The notes beneath the pieces were generated by a model. The model ran no database searches. It had not been told where the DNA came from and saw only the letters and a list, made by a program, of their open reading frames with translations. Shown in pieces: positions 15,240 through 23,644 of a DNA stretch of 36,835 nt. Source of the stretch: Corynebacterium sp. 13CS0277 (GTDB taxonomy: Bacteria > Actinomycetota > Actinomycetes > Mycobacteriales > Mycobacteriaceae); the NCBI RefSeq assembly GCF_002994655.1, contig NZ_PPDL01000028.1:1-36835 (forward strand). The letters are read 5' to 3'. The translations under genes and the position numbers were made by a program. The number at the start of each line of letters is the position of its first letter. The stretch's first letter is position 1.

Positions 15240-17813
15240 CTAGGAGTAGTCGAGGCGCAGCTCGCTGAAGCGCACCTCGCCGGCGGCGTCCGAGGCGTCG
15301 AGGTCGATGGTGCCGTCGAACGCGAAGGAGCGATCGTCTTCGGGGTCTTTGATGATCTGCCGCACGTGCCAGCTGCGGGAGCCGGGGGCGTGCTCCAGGC
15401 GGAAGTACTCCGGGCCGCGGGCGGCGGGCCCGACGTCCATGTCGGCGTACTCGTCGAAGTAGGCGTCCAGCGCCGCACCAAAGTCAGGGATCGTGCCGCC
15501 AGCCTCGGGGAGGTAGTCGAGGAGGGCCTCCAACTCCGCTTCCTTCTCGAAGGCGAAGAGCTCCACGAGGCGGAACATGAGGTTACGGATCATGATGCCG
15601 AAGGCCCGCTGGTTGGCAGTCAGTGCCGTCGGGTCCGTCACGCCGAAGGCGCGTTCCTGCTCCAGGGCGGCCTGGGAAATCGGGGCCTCGGGGTCGGCCA
15701 TGAGCGCCCACTCGTCGACGAGGGAGGAATCAACCTGCCGGATGAGTTCCCCCAACCACACGATGATGTCCTCGAGTTCCTCGGTCACGTACTCCTGCGG
15801 CAGCGTGTGGGTGAAGGTGCGCCACGCGTCGGTGAGGTAGCGCAGCAGCACGCCCTCCGCGCGGGAAATCTTGTAGGTGGCCACCACATCGGAGAACGTC
15901 ATGCCGTGCTCCACCATGTCGCGCACCACCGACTTAGGCGAGGGCTGGAACTCCCGCGCCCACGGGTGGCCCTCACAGTAGGTCTCGTAGGACTGCTCAA
16001 TGAGTTCCGCCAGCGGCTGCGGGTAGGTGACCTCCTCCAGCAGCGCCATGCGCTCCGTGTAGTCCACCCCCTCGGCCTTCAAGGCTGCGAGTTCCTCATC
16101 ACGGGCGGCGCGCTGCTGCGCGACCAGCAGGGGGCGCGGGTCATCGAGGACCGCCTCGAAGACACTGATGACGTCGAGGGCGTAGGTGTCGGACTCTCTG
16201 TCGAACAGCTCCAGCATCGCCAACGCCAGCGGCGCGAGCGGCTGGTTGAGCGCAAAGTTCGGCTGCACCTCCTCCGCCAACTCGTAGGTCACCGCCGGGT
16301 CGCCCGGAGCGCCCGTGGCACCCGCGTGCTCCACGCGCTGCACCACCCCGGAGGCCACCAGGCCGCGGAGCAACTCGATAGTCGTGCGGATGTCCTGGTT
16401 TTGGCGGGCCCGGGTGTTGTGGCTGCCGCGCAGCAGCGCCTCAAACACGTGACCCGTGTCCCCGCCCCGGGCCAGCAGGTTGAGCACCAGCGAGTTCGTC
16501 ACCCTGAACTGGCTACTCAGCTGCTCCGGCTCGGCGGTCGTCAGCCTCTCGTAGGTCGAATCCGTCCACGTCACCCGGCCAGGGGGCGCAGACTTCTTCT
16601 TCAACTTCTTGAGCTTCTTCTCATCACTCCCGGCGCGTTTACGGAGCCGCACGTTCTCAATCTCGTGCTCGGGGGCCTCGATGACGACGTAGCCCACCGT
16701 GTCGAAGCCTGCGCGGCCGGCGCGGCCCGCAATCTGGTGGAACTCCCGGGAGCTGACGATGCGCTCCCGCTGGCCATCGAACTTCGCCAGCCCGGTCATG
16801 AGCACCGTGCGGATCGGCACGTTGATGCCCACCCCGAGGGTGTCGGTGCCGCAAATGACCTTAAGCAGGCCCGTCTGTGCGAGGCGCTCCACGAGGCGCC
16901 GGTACTTCGGCAGCATGCCGGCGTGGTGCACGCCGATACCGCGGCGCAGCAGCTTCGACAGGTCTTTACCGAAGGTGGTGGTGAAGCGGAACTCGCCGAT
17001 CTCGGCGGCGATTTTCTTCTTCTCCTCCGGGGTGAGGATCGTAAGGCTCGTCAGTGCCTGCGCGCGCTCGGAGGCTTCCCGCTGGGAGAAGTGCACCACG
17101 TAGATGGGGGCTTTGTCCGCGGAGAGCAGTTCTTCCACCGTCTCGTGGACGGGGGTGTAGACGTAGGAGAACTCCAGCGGCACGGGGCGTTCCGCCCCGG
17201 CGACCAGGGTGGTGGTGCGGCCGGTGCGGGCGCTCAAGTCGGCCGAGAGTGCCTCGGTGTCGCCCAGGGTGGCGGACATGAGGAGGAACTGGGCGTGGTG
17301 CAGTTCCAGCAGCGGCACCTGCCACGCCCAGCCGCGCTGCGGATCGGAGTAATAGTGGAACTCGTCCATGACGACCTGGTCGATGCGGGCGGCATCCCCG
17401 TCACGCAGTGCAATGTTGGCCACAATTTCGGCTGTCGCGCAGACGATGGGGGCGTTGCCGTTGACCGTGGCGTCGCCGGTCATCATGCCGACGTTCTCCG
17501 GGCCGAAGACCTCACAGAGGGCGAAGAACTTTTCGCTCACGAGCGCCTTGATGGGGGCGGTGTAGAAGGAACGCTGCCCGCGGGCAAGCGCGGTGAAGTG
17601 GGCGGCGAGCGCCACCATCGACTTACCCGACCCGGTCGGCGTCGCCAGGATGACGTTGTCACCAGCCACGAGCGACAGAGAGGCTTCCTCCTGCGCGGGG
17701 TACAGGCTGATGCCACGCTCGGTGGTCCACGCGAGAAACGAGTCGAAGATCGCCTCGTCCACGAGGGACGTCGGCACTTCCTGGAGATCGGGGATGAGGC
17801 TCGTCAAAGTCAC
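15240..17813 (-). CDS. Ski2-like DEAD/DEAH-box helicase with C-terminal DUF3516 region
   Basis: 857 aa from GTG at 17813, preceded by AAGGTGG. The open frame continues upstream by about 170 codons of low-complexity shadow sequence without homology, so the GTG is preferred. The core has Walker A ATPTGSGKS 57-65, DEFH 150-153, SAT (LLMSATLGD) and motif VI QIAGRAGRAGFD. Acidic and helical DUF3516-type sequence fills the C-terminal half. A basic KKLKKLKKK patch lies between the two halves. The family is actinobacterial and thought to act on RNA; no precise role is established. The preceding PAC2 gene lies 250 bp upstream on the same strand. Confidence 0.9.
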   Translation of the reverse strand: MTLTSLIPDLQEVPTSLVDEAIFDSFLAWTTERGISLYPAQEEASLSLVAGDNVILATPTGSGKSMVALAAHFTALARGQRSFYTAPIKALVSEKFFALCEVFGPENVGMMTGDATVNGNAPIVCATAEIVANIALRDGDAARIDQVVMDEFHYYSDPQRGWAWQVPLLELHHAQFLLMSATLGDTEALSADLSARTGRTTTLVAGAERPVPLEFSYVYTPVHETVEELLSADKAPIYVVHFSQREASERAQALTSLTILTPEEKKKIAAEIGEFRFTTTFGKDLSKLLRRGIGVHHAGMLPKYRRLVERLAQTGLLKVICGTDTLGVGINVPIRTVLMTGLAKFDGQRERIVSSREFHQIAGRAGRAGFDTVGYVVIEAPEHEIENVRLRKRAGSDEKKLKKLKKKSAPPGRVTWTDSTYERLTTAEPEQLSSQFRVTNSLVLNLLARGGDTGHVFEALLRGSHNTRARQNQDIRTTIELLRGLVASGVVQRVEHAGATGAPGDPAVTYELAEEVQPNFALNQPLAPLALAMLELFDRESDTYALDVISVFEAVLDDPRPLLVAQQRAARDEELAALKAEGVDYTERMALLEEVTYPQPLAELIEQSYETYCEGHPWAREFQPSPKSVVRDMVEHGMTFSDVVATYKISRAEGVLLRYLTDAWRTFTHTLPQEYVTEELEDIIVWLGELIRQVDSSLVDEWALMADPEAPISQAALEQERAFGVTDPTALTANQRAFGIMIRNLMFRLVELFAFEKEAELEALLDYLPEAGGTIPDFGAALDAYFDEYADMDVGPAARGPEYFRLEHAPGSRSWHVRQIIKDPEDDRSFAFDGTIDLDASDAAGEVRFSELRLDYS

Positions 17814-18027
17814 GCGCCCCACCTTAATCGACCGGCGCGCCCAGGGGCCGCAGCCGCAGCGTGCGGGCGCCAAGCGCAGACCGACAACACCGGGACCACG
17901 GCGACAGCACCGCCAGGGCGGGGTGGGGCGCCTCGGGTGGACAAGATCCGTGACGGTGCCTGCACCCAGCCCCCGGTGGAGGGGAAAGATAAGGGGAGTG
18001 GTGCCTGCGGAGACACTTAAGGAGGAA

Positions 18028-18056
18028 GCACCCCCGCAGCTGTGGGATGGCGGGTG
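18028..18056 (-). terminator. possible terminator of the PAC2 gene
   Basis: GCACCCCCGC (18028-18037) pairs with GCGGGTGC (ending 18056) with a two-base bulge, 11 bases past the stop on the minus strand. No T-tract. Confidence 0.35.
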
Positions 18057-18066
18057 CCTGGGAAGG

Positions 18067-19035
18067 CTAGTGCGCGCCGGGCTCCGCATCATCGTCATGG
18101 TCGTGGATCTCGCCCAACTCCGCGCTGTGGTCGACGGAGGCGAGGAAGTCCTCCACGATGGACCCCAGCTCGTCAGCCGTGGGGATCTCCGCCTCGGCGC
18201 GGGCCAGCTCCGCGCGGCTACGCCGGCGGGCGAGTTCCTCGTCGAAGACCTGCTCCATCTGGGCGACCATGGGGGTGATTTCCTGGTGCTCGCTGATCTC
18301 CTTGGCGATCTGCTCGCTGGCGCGCTCCGCATCCAACTGCAGGGCCTTGAGCGGAAGATTCAGCGACCCCGTGTCGCCCACCGCGCGCAGCAGCTTCCAG
18401 GCTGCCTCCGGGTAATCACCGGCACCCAAGTAGTGCGGCACCTGCGCCGTGAAACCCGTCACCGGCATCCCATTGTTCTGCAGGGCGTGTTCGATGTTGA
18501 GCTGCGCGGCACCGGGGATCACCATGTGGGCGTCCCAGCCGAGCGTGTCGCCCCACAGCTTCGGGGCGTTGCCGTGGGCTGTGATCAGCAGCGGGCGGGT
18601 GTGCGGCACGTTCATGGCCGCGCTGTAGAGGAACACCACCTGGGACACGTTGTAGGTGGCCACCAGGTCGGTCACCGCCTCCGTAAACGCATTCCAACGG
18701 AAATCTGGTTCCACGCCACTGAGCAACAGGAACGGCTTTGACGACAGGTCCTTGACAACCTTCAACGTGAGTTCCACGGTCTCCACGTCGACGACCTTGC
18801 CGTCCCGCATCGTCGTCGCCGGGCGGCGGCTGCGGAAGTCCACGAGTTCATCCATGTTGAAGGTGGCGATCGTGGCGTTCTCCAGGGCGGAAACTAAGTG
18901 ATTGTTCACTATCTTTAAGGAGTTTCCCGCGTCGGCATACCCCGTGAGCGCGACCACGAGCACCGGGCCTTCGGTGTAGTGGCCGACGACGGGGCGCGGG
19001 TAAGCCAGTTCGTACATGTTGCTGTCGTTGTTCAT
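18067..19035 (-). CDS. PAC2-family protein
   Basis: 322 aa, ATG at 19035; the ribosome site is weak (AAGAAAGTGATG). The PAC2 fold is shown by VLVVALTGYADAGNS near residue 26, FLLLSGVEPDFRW near 102, the NVPHTRPLLITAHGN segment near 142 and PVTGFTAQVPHYL near 190. A charged helical C-terminus (about 235-322) ends in an Asp/Glu/His-rich tail. PAC2 proteins are related to proteasome-assembly chaperones and archaeal PbaB, but their role in proteasome-free Corynebacterium is unknown. The gene has this place next to the helicase in related genomes, as I recall. Confidence 0.9.
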   Translation of the reverse strand: MNNDSNMYELAYPRPVVGHYTEGPVLVVALTGYADAGNSLKIVNNHLVSALENATIATFNMDELVDFRSRRPATTMRDGKVVDVETVELTLKVVKDLSSKPFLLLSGVEPDFRWNAFTEAVTDLVATYNVSQVVFLYSAAMNVPHTRPLLITAHGNAPKLWGDTLGWDAHMVIPGAAQLNIEHALQNNGMPVTGFTAQVPHYLGAGDYPEAAWKLLRAVGDTGSLNLPLKALQLDAERASEQIAKEISEHQEITPMVAQMEQVFDEELARRRSRAELARAEAEIPTADELGSIVEDFLASVDHSAELGEIHDHDDDAEPGAH

Positions 19036-19378
19036 TGCATCATCACTTTCTTGAAAAAATTTGTGTCGTCACTCGCGCACGAACCCCATCGGGGTGCGTA
19101 AGACACGTGACATGAACATCAACCGCGCCACCGGTCGGTCGTATTCCCACGTCAGCATGGCTGCGTGGACGGTACGCGTGAACCCGGCGCATGGGTTGCG
19201 GATGGGGCGCCGTGCGTGCGGGTGAACGCTCTAGAATACCTGCCTGCGCGCCCACTGTGCAGCGACAAGGGGAGAGTTATCCACAGCGGCGGCCTGTGGG
19301 CGGGTGGTGTCCACAGATTCAGGCGGGGGGAGAATTTTTCTTCCCCACCGACGGCGGCGGGCGCGTGAGAGTGGAGGC
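19036..19378. other. PAC2-DUF4192 divergent intergenic region
   Basis: 343 bp with no gene. It contains a perfect DnaA box (19277-19285) and a related GTGTCCACA (19307-19315) shortly before the DUF4192 start. No clear promoter hexamers were identified. Confidence 0.55.
19277..19285 (+). promoter_or_regulatory. DnaA box
   Basis: TTATCCACA is an exact match to the bacterial DnaA-box consensus. It lies 94 bp upstream of the DUF4192 start, with GTGTCCACA 30 bp further on. There is no dnaA/dnaN context, so a regulatory or DnaA-titration role is more likely than an origin. Confidence 0.5.
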
Positions 19379-20668
19379 ATGTTCACAGACATCACACACA
19401 CCCCAGGCGAATTGTTCGCCACCGTCCCCACCGTGCTCGGATTCTTCCCGCAGGAGTCGCTCGTCATCCTCACCCTCGACGAGGTGGAGCCCGCCGCCGC
19501 AGATCCGACGAGCGGGGATCGTCCGACCCGCTACCAGCTGGGCCCGGTGCTCCGGGTCAACCTCGATAACCTCGACGATGGTGAGACGCTCGGCCAGCTG
19601 GAGCGGCTCATCCCCACCCTCAGCCAGCCGCTGGCGTTTCTTCTCGTCGTCTCCCAGGAGGTCGCCACCATCGGGGAGACCATCGTCCTCGCCGAGGAGG
19701 AGCTCACCCGCCGCCTGCGCCGAGTGGAGCGACTCCTCCACGCCAACCGCACGATCGTCGCCGGCTGCTGGGTGGTGCCCGAGCTGCTCAAGGGGGAGAC
19801 CTACCACCGCATCCACGGGCACCCCGCCGAGGACGCGGCGGTGGTCGACCTGGAGTTGCTGCGCTCGCCGAACGGGGCGTGGGACTCGGGCGATATGGGC
19901 GACCCGGCGGGCACGCACGCGATGCGCGCCATCGTGAAGGCGGGCTATACCGTCGCCGTCGACCGGGAGGAAGCGCTGGGCACCTTCGCGCCTGTGCCGC
20001 CGCCGCTGGGGGTGGAGGGCATGCAGCGGGTGCTGCAGCGCGCCGAAGAGAGCATCTCCCGCCTGCTCAGCCGCGGCTGCGAGCCCCCGGCGGTCGCAGC
20101 AGCCGGCGAGATCCTCGCTCCCCGGGTGCGGGATGCTGCCGGCGTGGCCACGCTGGTGCGGGCCTACCGGGGCCTGCTGCAGGGGTTGGTTGCCGGCGAG
20201 GAGACGCCGGAGTCGCTGAGCGTGGACCCGGAGGCCATGACGATCGTCGCGACTGTGCTCGGGGATTCGCTGCTGCGGGATCTCGCGATGGGCACCATGA
20301 CCGAGGACTATGCCGTCGCTGGCCACCAGCTCATGCACGCGGCCGCCACCATCTTCCGCGGGCCGCGCCGCATCAACGCGCTGGCCTTGCTGGCGCTGTA
20401 CCAGGCGGGCGGTCCCTGCCGGATGCACATGGTGCCGGCGCTGATGACGGCATGTGCAGAGGATGCCGACCACCGGCTGTCGCGCTTGGCTCTCGACTGC
20501 GCCCACAAGGGAATGTTCACGGACCTGCAGCGGGCATGCCTGCGGGCAGCGCACGCCGTGCGCCGCGAGTACCGCATCCCCGACGACGAGGACGACAGCG
20601 CTGCGGGGGAGCATGCCGCCGGTGACCCGCGCAGCGCCGCCGTCGACGACGGCCGGGGGAGGGCATAA
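19379..20668 (+). CDS. DUF4192 family protein
   Basis: 429 aa from ATG at 19379. GGAGG lies almost against the start and GAGAG slightly further up, so the exact start is uncertain. The N-terminus, with GELFATVPTVLGFFPQESLVIL, is the family's diagnostic 'P-LLGF-P--SLV' pattern. A segment near residue 140 (ANRTIVAGCWVVPELLKG) and an alpha-helical C-terminal half with LALLALYQAGGP are also typical. DUF4192 is widespread in Actinobacteria and has no known function. The last about 30 residues are acidic and low complexity. It converges with dtxR. Confidence 0.88.
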   Translation: MFTDITHTPGELFATVPTVLGFFPQESLVILTLDEVEPAAADPTSGDRPTRYQLGPVLRVNLDNLDDGETLGQLERLIPTLSQPLAFLLVVSQEVATIGETIVLAEEELTRRLRRVERLLHANRTIVAGCWVVPELLKGETYHRIHGHPAEDAAVVDLELLRSPNGAWDSGDMGDPAGTHAMRAIVKAGYTVAVDREEALGTFAPVPPPLGVEGMQRVLQRAEESISRLLSRGCEPPAVAAAGEILAPRVRDAAGVATLVRAYRGLLQGLVAGEETPESLSVDPEAMTIVATVLGDSLLRDLAMGTMTEDYAVAGHQLMHAAATIFRGPRRINALALLALYQAGGPCRMHMVPALMTACAEDADHRLSRLALDCAHKGMFTDLQRACLRAAHAVRREYRIPDDEDDSAAGEHAAGDPRSAAVDDGRGRA

Positions 20669-20672
20669 GAGA

Positions 20673-20714
20673 GCCCCACCCCGTAAGCGGCCGTGGGCCA
20701 CGTCGGGGTGGGGC
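20673..20714. terminator. bidirectional terminator between DUF4192 gene and dtxR
   Basis: GCCCCACCCCG (20673-20683) and CGGGGTGGGGC (20704-20714) form a perfect 11-bp stem around a 20-base loop that can itself fold. It is again built on the GGTGGGGCG core. Confidence 0.65.
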
Positions 20715-20746
20715 GGGGCGCGCAGGCGCGCCGGGGTGAGTTGTCC

Positions 20747-21427
20747 TTAGAGGACGTCCACGCGGATCGCGTGGGAGAGATCGTCAGCGAGCTCCACGAC
20801 CTTGTCGCCGTAGGTGATCTTCACCTGGCCCTGGGAGCAGACGACCTTGACCTCGGTGCTGACGTCGATGCCGGCGTCGGTCAGCTCGCGGTACTGCTCC
20901 GAATCGACCTGCAGGATCTCGTTGAGCTGCACGATGCGCACATCGAACTCTTCGCCGCTCGGCAGGTCGATGAGGCGGGTGCCGACGTGGGCGTCCGGGA
21001 CGTTGGTGACGCCAATGTCCTTCAGGCCCGGGATCGGGTTGCCGAAGGGGGAGCGGTCGTAGATGTCGAGGACCTCGACGAGGCGGCGCTCCACCTCGTC
21101 ACTCATGACGTGCTCCCAGCGGCAGGCTTCCGCGTGCACCTTGTGGATGTCGAGGCCGATGACATCGGTCAGCAGGCGCTCAGCGAGGCGGTGCTTGCGC
21201 ATGACGGCGGTGGCCAGCTGGCGGCCCTCCTGGGTCATCTGCAGGCTGCGGTCCGGGGCGACGACGACGAGGCCGTCGCGCTCCATGCGGGCCACGGTCT
21301 GGGAGACGGTCGGCCCGGACTGCTCCAGACGCTCAGCAATACGGGCGCGCAGCGGGGTGACGCCCTCTTCCTCCAGCTCGTAGATCGTCCGGAGGTACAT
21401 TTCGGTGGTATCGACTAGGTCCTTCAC
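20747..21427 (-). CDS. dtxR: DtxR, iron-dependent transcriptional repressor
   Basis: 226 aa, start GTG at 21427 ([20 protein letters not shown]). The helix-turn-helix recognition part is [18 protein letters not shown] (37-54). Metal ligands are all present: primary M10, C102, E105 and H106; ancillary H79, E83 and H98. The C-terminal SH3-like domain follows residue 140. With Fe2+ it represses iron uptake and, in C. diphtheriae, toxin. It lies downstream of sigB, but the 369-bp gap and a terminator suggest its own promoter. In C. glutamicum dtxR is followed by galE; here a convergent DUF4192 gene follows instead. Confidence 0.98.
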   Translation of the reverse strand: MKDLVDTTEMYLRTIYELEEEGVTPLRARIAERLEQSGPTVSQTVARMERDGLVVVAPDRSLQMTQEGRQLATAVMRKHRLAERLLTDVIGLDIHKVHAEACRWEHVMSDEVERRLVEVLDIYDRSPFGNPIPGLKDIGVTNVPDAHVGTRLIDLPSGEEFDVRIVQLNEILQVDSEQYRELTDAGIDVSTEVKVVCSQGQVKITYGDKVVELADDLSHAIRVDVL

Positions 21428-21796
21428 AGCGAGTTGCAGCCCTTCTAGTGACAGTTAAAAAAGTGTGAACACAAGTGCCCCGCCACACGTGGCGGAAACC
21501 CTCACCCTCAGTTGTACCTGAGGTTGCCCTACATTCAACATCGGCGCGGGGTGTCTATTCCCGGTTGGTTCCCATCGTCCATGGGGCGTGTTCGCCCAGT
21601 GGGGTCAGGTTCGCAGCCGACCTCGTGGCGCCATCGCCCCAGGGTGGGGCGATGTTCGGTGAACGAGGTGGGTCGGAAGTGTGGGGCAGTGGTACGCCTA
21701 CACTCTAGTCAAAAAATAGCCCCGGCTGTGCGAAACAGCACACCCGAGGCTATAAATTGTTGAAGTAGAAACTTCTTGTTGGGGGATTTTAGGTTT
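21428..21796. other. dtxR-sigB intergenic region with several palindromes
   Basis: 369 bp, no gene. Besides the sigB terminator it holds CCGCCAC-ac-GTGGCGG (about 21480-21495), CCTCAG-N6-CTGAGG (21506-21523) and CATCGCCCCA-ggg-TGGGGCGATG (21632-21654). The middle one overlaps a poor match to the DtxR iron box (about 11 of 17), too weak to call. Confidence 0.5.
21711..21753 (-). terminator. Rho-independent terminator of sigB
   Basis: On the minus strand a 10-bp stem with one mismatch (21744-21753 with 21716-21725), plus an inner GTGC/GCAC stem, is followed by six T residues (A-run at 21711-21716 on the + strand). It starts 44 bases past the sigB stop. Confidence 0.85.
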
Positions 21797-22783
21797 TTAC
21801 TCGGCGTATTCGCGGAGCTTGTCGGCCCGCTCCCCGTCGCGCAGCTTGTACATGACCTCGCGTTCGATCTGGCGCACGCGCTCCCGGGAGAGCCCATAGC
21901 GGCGGCCAATCTGGTCGAGGGTGCGCGGCACGCCATCGTCGAGGCCGTAGCGCATCCGAATCACGTCCTGCTCCCGCTGTTCCAGCGAAGCGATGACGTC
22001 GCGGATGTCGGAGTGGCGGAGGGAGGCCACGACGGCGGTTTCGGCGTCGGTGGCGTCGGAATCCTCAATGAAGTCACCTAGCGGTGCTTCCTCGTCGGCG
22101 CCGACCGGCATGTCCAGGCTCACCGGGTCACGGGACTGGCGGAGCAGCATCTCGATCTTGTCTTCGGGGATGCCGGACTCTTCGGCCAGTTCCTGGTTGG
22201 TCGCTTCGCGGCCCAGGGTTTGGTACATCTCGCGCTTGATGCGGGAGAGCTTGTTGACCTGTTCCACGAGGTGGACGGGCAGGCGGATGGTGCGGGACTG
22301 GTCGGCCATGCCGCGGGTAATCGCCTGGCGGATCCACCAGGTGGCGTAGGTGGAGAACTTGAAGCCCTTGGTGTAGTCGAACTTCTCCATCGCGCGGATG
22401 AGGCCGAGGTTGCCTTCCTGGATGAGGTCCAGCAGTGGCATGCCGCGCCCGGTGTAGCGCTTCGCCAGCGACACCACCAGGCGCAGGTTTGCCTCGAGCA
22501 GGTGGGTGCGGGCGTGCTGCCCCTGGCGGACCAGAACCTTGAGGTCGCGCTTCTTCGCGCGGGTGAGGTTGTCGGAGGTGTCCAGCAGGTGCTGCGCGTA
22601 CAGGCCGATTTCAATGGTCTTGGCGAGCTCCACTTCGTCTTCGGCGGTCAGCAGTGCGGTCTTGCCGATGCCGTTGAGGTAGACCCGGACCAGGTCGGCG
22701 GAGGGGTTGTCGTTGGTGTGTCCGCGGCGACTGCCGCGGTCAACCTCATCGCGATCGAGATCGCTCGGGGACGGTGCGGTCAT
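21797..22783 (-). CDS. sigB: SigB, group 2 sigma-70 factor
   Basis: 328 aa, ATG at 22783 with AGGAGG eight bases upstream. Region 1.2 lies near 29-60. Region 2 (about 93-163) carries [30 protein letters not shown] and [10 protein letters not shown]. Region 3 spans about 170-250 and region 4 about 262-325, with the helix-turn-helix [21 protein letters not shown]. It lacks the long N-terminal region 1.1 extension seen in SigA of this window. In Corynebacterium SigB is the primary-like alternative sigma factor for stress and the transition to stationary phase. A SigH-like promoter precedes it. Confidence 0.97.
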   Translation of the reverse strand: MTAPSPSDLDRDEVDRGSRRGHTNDNPSADLVRVYLNGIGKTALLTAEDEVELAKTIEIGLYAQHLLDTSDNLTRAKKRDLKVLVRQGQHARTHLLEANLRLVVSLAKRYTGRGMPLLDLIQEGNLGLIRAMEKFDYTKGFKFSTYATWWIRQAITRGMADQSRTIRLPVHLVEQVNKLSRIKREMYQTLGREATNQELAEESGIPEDKIEMLLRQSRDPVSLDMPVGADEEAPLGDFIEDSDATDAETAVVASLRHSDIRDVIASLEQREQDVIRMRYGLDDGVPRTLDQIGRRYGLSRERVRQIEREVMYKLRDGERADKLREYAE

Positions 22784-22827
22784 GCTGTGTGCCTCCTAGA
22801 ACAACGAACAACGCCTGTCTTACCCTG

Positions 22828-22857
22828 CTTAACGCCGCGCCTGGTGGGAAAGTTCCC
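22828..22857 (-). promoter_or_regulatory. SigH-type promoter of sigB
   Basis: On the minus strand GGGAACT (-35; core at 22852-22857) is followed by CGTTAAG (-10; 22828-22834). This matches the corynebacterial SigH pattern GGAAY-N17/18-CGTT. The inferred start site would give a leader of about 38 bases to the sigB ATG. SigH dependence of sigB is known in C. glutamicum. Confidence 0.7.
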
Positions 22858-23050
22858 GCCCGGCCGGGGTGCGCCGCCTGGTCGTGCCTGTCACCCTCGT
22901 GGCCTGCCCTGATGGGCGGCTGCCCTGGCTGGCCAAGGCGGGTGTGGTGGGGGGTGACGCGACGCCCGATAGGCGTGATGGATAACAGCAGTGGCTTTTT
23001 CCAACATATGTCGCCGGAGGCTTGGACACCAATGCCCAGCATGGGGGGTG

Positions 23051-23071
23051 AAAAATCCATCGAAAGATGGA
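23051..23071 (-). terminator. Rho-independent terminator of dtd
   Basis: TCCATC-tttc-GATGGA on the minus strand (23056-23071), followed by TTTTT (23051-23055), starts 11 bases past the dtd stop. Short stem with a good T-tract. Confidence 0.8.
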
Positions 23072-23081
23072 GGCGTGCGGG

Positions 23082-23516
23082 TTAGCAGTCGACGAGGACG
23101 GTGAACGGGCCCGAGTTCGTCGACGTCACCTCCATCATCGCCCCGAAGCGGCCGGTTTCCACGTGCAGCCCCAGCTCGCGGAGCCCGGCGACGATGCGCT
23201 CGATGACCGGCTCGGCGATGTCCCCGGGCGCGGCGTCCGACCAGGAAGGGCGGCGCCCCTTCGCGGTCCGCCCCGCCAAGGTGAACTGGCTGACCACCAG
23301 CACCGGGGCATCGCAATCGGTCGGCGACTTCTCCCCGGGCAGGATGCGCAGGCCCGCGATCTTGCGGACCATCGTCTCCCAGGCGTCGTCGGCGTCGTCG
23401 CGTTCGACCCCGATGAGTGCGAGGATTCCGCAGGTCTCCGGGGCGTGGATCGCGCCGACGATCTCACCGTCGACGGTGACCTGCGCGTCGGTGACACGGG
23501 TGAGGACAGCTTTCAT
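23082..23516 (-). CDS. dtd: D-aminoacyl-tRNA deacylase Dtd
   Basis: 144 aa, ATG at 23516 with AGGAG nine bases upstream. It has the signature SQFTL (76-80) and the C-terminal NSGPFT motif (134-139), which together form the cross-subunit active site. The homodimer removes D-amino acids wrongly attached to tRNA. The start [18 protein letters not shown] is canonical. It is a single cytoplasmic domain of normal length. The upstream methyltransferase gene is on the same strand 129 bp away. Confidence 0.97.
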   Translation of the reverse strand: MKAVLTRVTDAQVTVDGEIVGAIHAPETCGILALIGVERDDADDAWETMVRKIAGLRILPGEKSPTDCDAPVLVVSQFTLAGRTAKGRRPSWSDAAPGDIAEPVIERIVAGLRELGLHVETGRFGAMMEVTSTNSGPFTVLVDC

Positions 23517-23644
23517 AGCGGCAAACTCCTAATCAGACACGTCAAGAATGGGGGCATGACCCACACCAGGCTGGAATGCGGGGCGGGATGCGTCCCGACG
23601 GTGCCGGGGTGGGGATGGTGGGGGACTGAACCCAAGGGGTGGCC

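Larger units (their letters stand above)
22784..23081. other. sigB-dtd intergenic region
   Basis: 298 bp containing the sigB promoter on the left and the dtd terminator on the right. I see no gene between them. Confidence 0.6.

Noticed and set aside
15201..18020. 939-aa open frame on the + strand
   Set aside because: It is antisense to the DUF3516 helicase, has no recognisable domain, and arises from codon bias in high-GC DNA.
19277..19315. replication origin
   Set aside because: Only one perfect DnaA box, no AT-rich unwinding region and no dnaA/dnaN/recF context.
21505..21530. DtxR box controlling dtxR itself
   Set aside because: About 11 of 17 positions match and a better explanation is the unrelated palindrome CCTCAG-N6-CTGAGG.
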